Source: Burkholderiales bacterium
Lineage (GTDB): Bacteria; Pseudomonadota; Gammaproteobacteria; Burkholderiales; Burkholderiaceae
Length of the DNA stretch: 6,375 bases
Assembly (NCBI GenBank): GCA_947447845.1
Contig: CANFNO010000174.1
Span: 1-6,375, forward strand
Direction of reading: 5' to 3'
A program made the translations under genes and the position numbers. This document shows, in pieces, positions 5,884 to 6,375 of this stretch. Position 1 is the first letter of the stretch, and every line of letters starts with the position of its first letter. Under the pieces are notes generated by a model. That model had not been told where the DNA came from, did no database searches, and was given only the letters and a program-made list of their open reading frames with translations.

Positions 5884-6375
5884 GACGGTCCTCGCTCTGG
5901 CTCTGCTGGTTCTGGGTGGCATTGCTGCAGCTCAGGGCGCCGGTTCGTACCCTGGGGTAGGGCGCGACGCCACGCCTAAGGAAGTTGCGGCCTGGGACAT
6001 CGATGTCCGCCCGGACTTTAAAGGTCTTCCACCGGGCTCCGGTAGTGTCGCAAAGGGTCAGGATATCTGGGAGGCCAAATGCGCTCAATGCCACGGCTTC
6101 TTTGGAGAATCTGGTGAAGTGTTCAGCCCACTCATCGGCGGCGTAACCAAGGACGATATCAAGACCGGCCATGTAGCGAACTTGAAAGCCACCACCTATC
6201 CCGGGCGAACCACTTTTATGAAGGTGGCAACACTTTCTACCGTGTGGGACTTCATCAATCGCGCCATGCCTTGGAATGCACCAAAGTCGTTGTCCACCGA
6301 CGATGTCTATGCGGTTACTGCGTTCATGTTGAATCTAAGCGGCATTGTTCCTGACAACTTCACACTGTCCGACAA
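5867..6375 (+). CDS. soxD: SoxD, c-type cytochrome subunit of sulfane dehydrogenase (3' end beyond window)
   Basis: 169 codons are present before the window ends, with no stop. A Sec signal (MFRFPKTVLALALLVLGGIAAA, cleavage probably after A22) leads to a periplasmic domain. The heme c motif CAQCH is at 72-76, and M134 in INRAMPWNAPKSL is the expected distal ligand. The stretch GSYPGVGRDATPKEVAAWDIDVRPDFKGLPPG wording before the heme is typical of SoxD N-termini. In alpha-proteobacteria SoxD usually carries two heme domains and is about 380 residues; only the first domain is visible here. It accepts the electrons released by SoxC and passes them to the respiratory chain. The gene starts within soxC (17-base overlap), as expected for a stoichiometric pair. 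soxYZ and other sox genes would be expected to the right but are not in view. Confidence 0.92.
   Translation, partial: MFRFPKTVLALALLVLGGIAAAQGAGSYPGVGRDATPKEVAAWDIDVRPDFKGLPPGSGSVAKGQDIWEAKCAQCHGFFGESGEVFSPLIGGVTKDDIKTGHVANLKATTYPGRTTFMKVATLSTVWDFINRAMPWNAPKSLSTDDVYAVTAFMLNLSGIVPDNFTLSD

Noticed and set aside
1..6375. CRISPR arrays, tRNA/rRNA genes, insertion sequences
   Set aside because: No regularly spaced repeats, no tRNA-like cloverleaf and no transposase or terminal repeats were seen in the window.

Overview
The window reads as a chromosomal segment of a betaproteobacterium, most likely Burkholderiales/Comamonadaceae. This is inferred from codon usage, moderately high GC, and proteins that read like those of sulfur-oxidising burkholderial relatives. 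No taxonomic search was possible. Genes are densely packed, and all are on the + strand except the truncated regulator at the left edge.

Left part (1-1711) is a Calvin-cycle (cbb) neighbourhood that looks eroded. A CbbR-like LysR regulator is read leftward off the edge. Divergent from it, where the RuBisCO operon normally begins, lies a broken phosphoglycolate phosphatase gene (cbbZ/gph type). It has lost its cap domain and carries a 1-base frameshift and a premature stop. It is followed directly by an intact class II fructose-bisphosphate aldolase (fba/cbbA). In a typical cbb operon cbbZ and cbbA are distal genes, so this arrangement suggests deletion of the proximal genes.

Middle part (1712-4087) is a three-gene set with its own promoter: a DUF302-type lipoprotein, a FadL/OmpP1-type outer-membrane channel, and a small periplasmic mono-heme cytochrome c. 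A dyad sits between the -35 and -10 of the candidate promoter.

Right part (4088-6375) is the start of a sulfur-oxidation (sox) operon: an ArsR-family, cysteine-containing regulator (SoxR-like), the Tat-exported molybdenum sulfane dehydrogenase subunit SoxC, and the N-terminal half of its cytochrome c partner SoxD, cut by the window end. The regulator's own upstream region has a dyad with the same layout as the one before the lipoprotein gene (TTGnTATA, 15 bases, ATGnAA). This suggests that one repressor controls both units. If so, the lipoprotein, the FadL channel and the small cytochrome are accessory parts of periplasmic sulfur oxidation, perhaps substrate entry and electron transfer. That role is inference.
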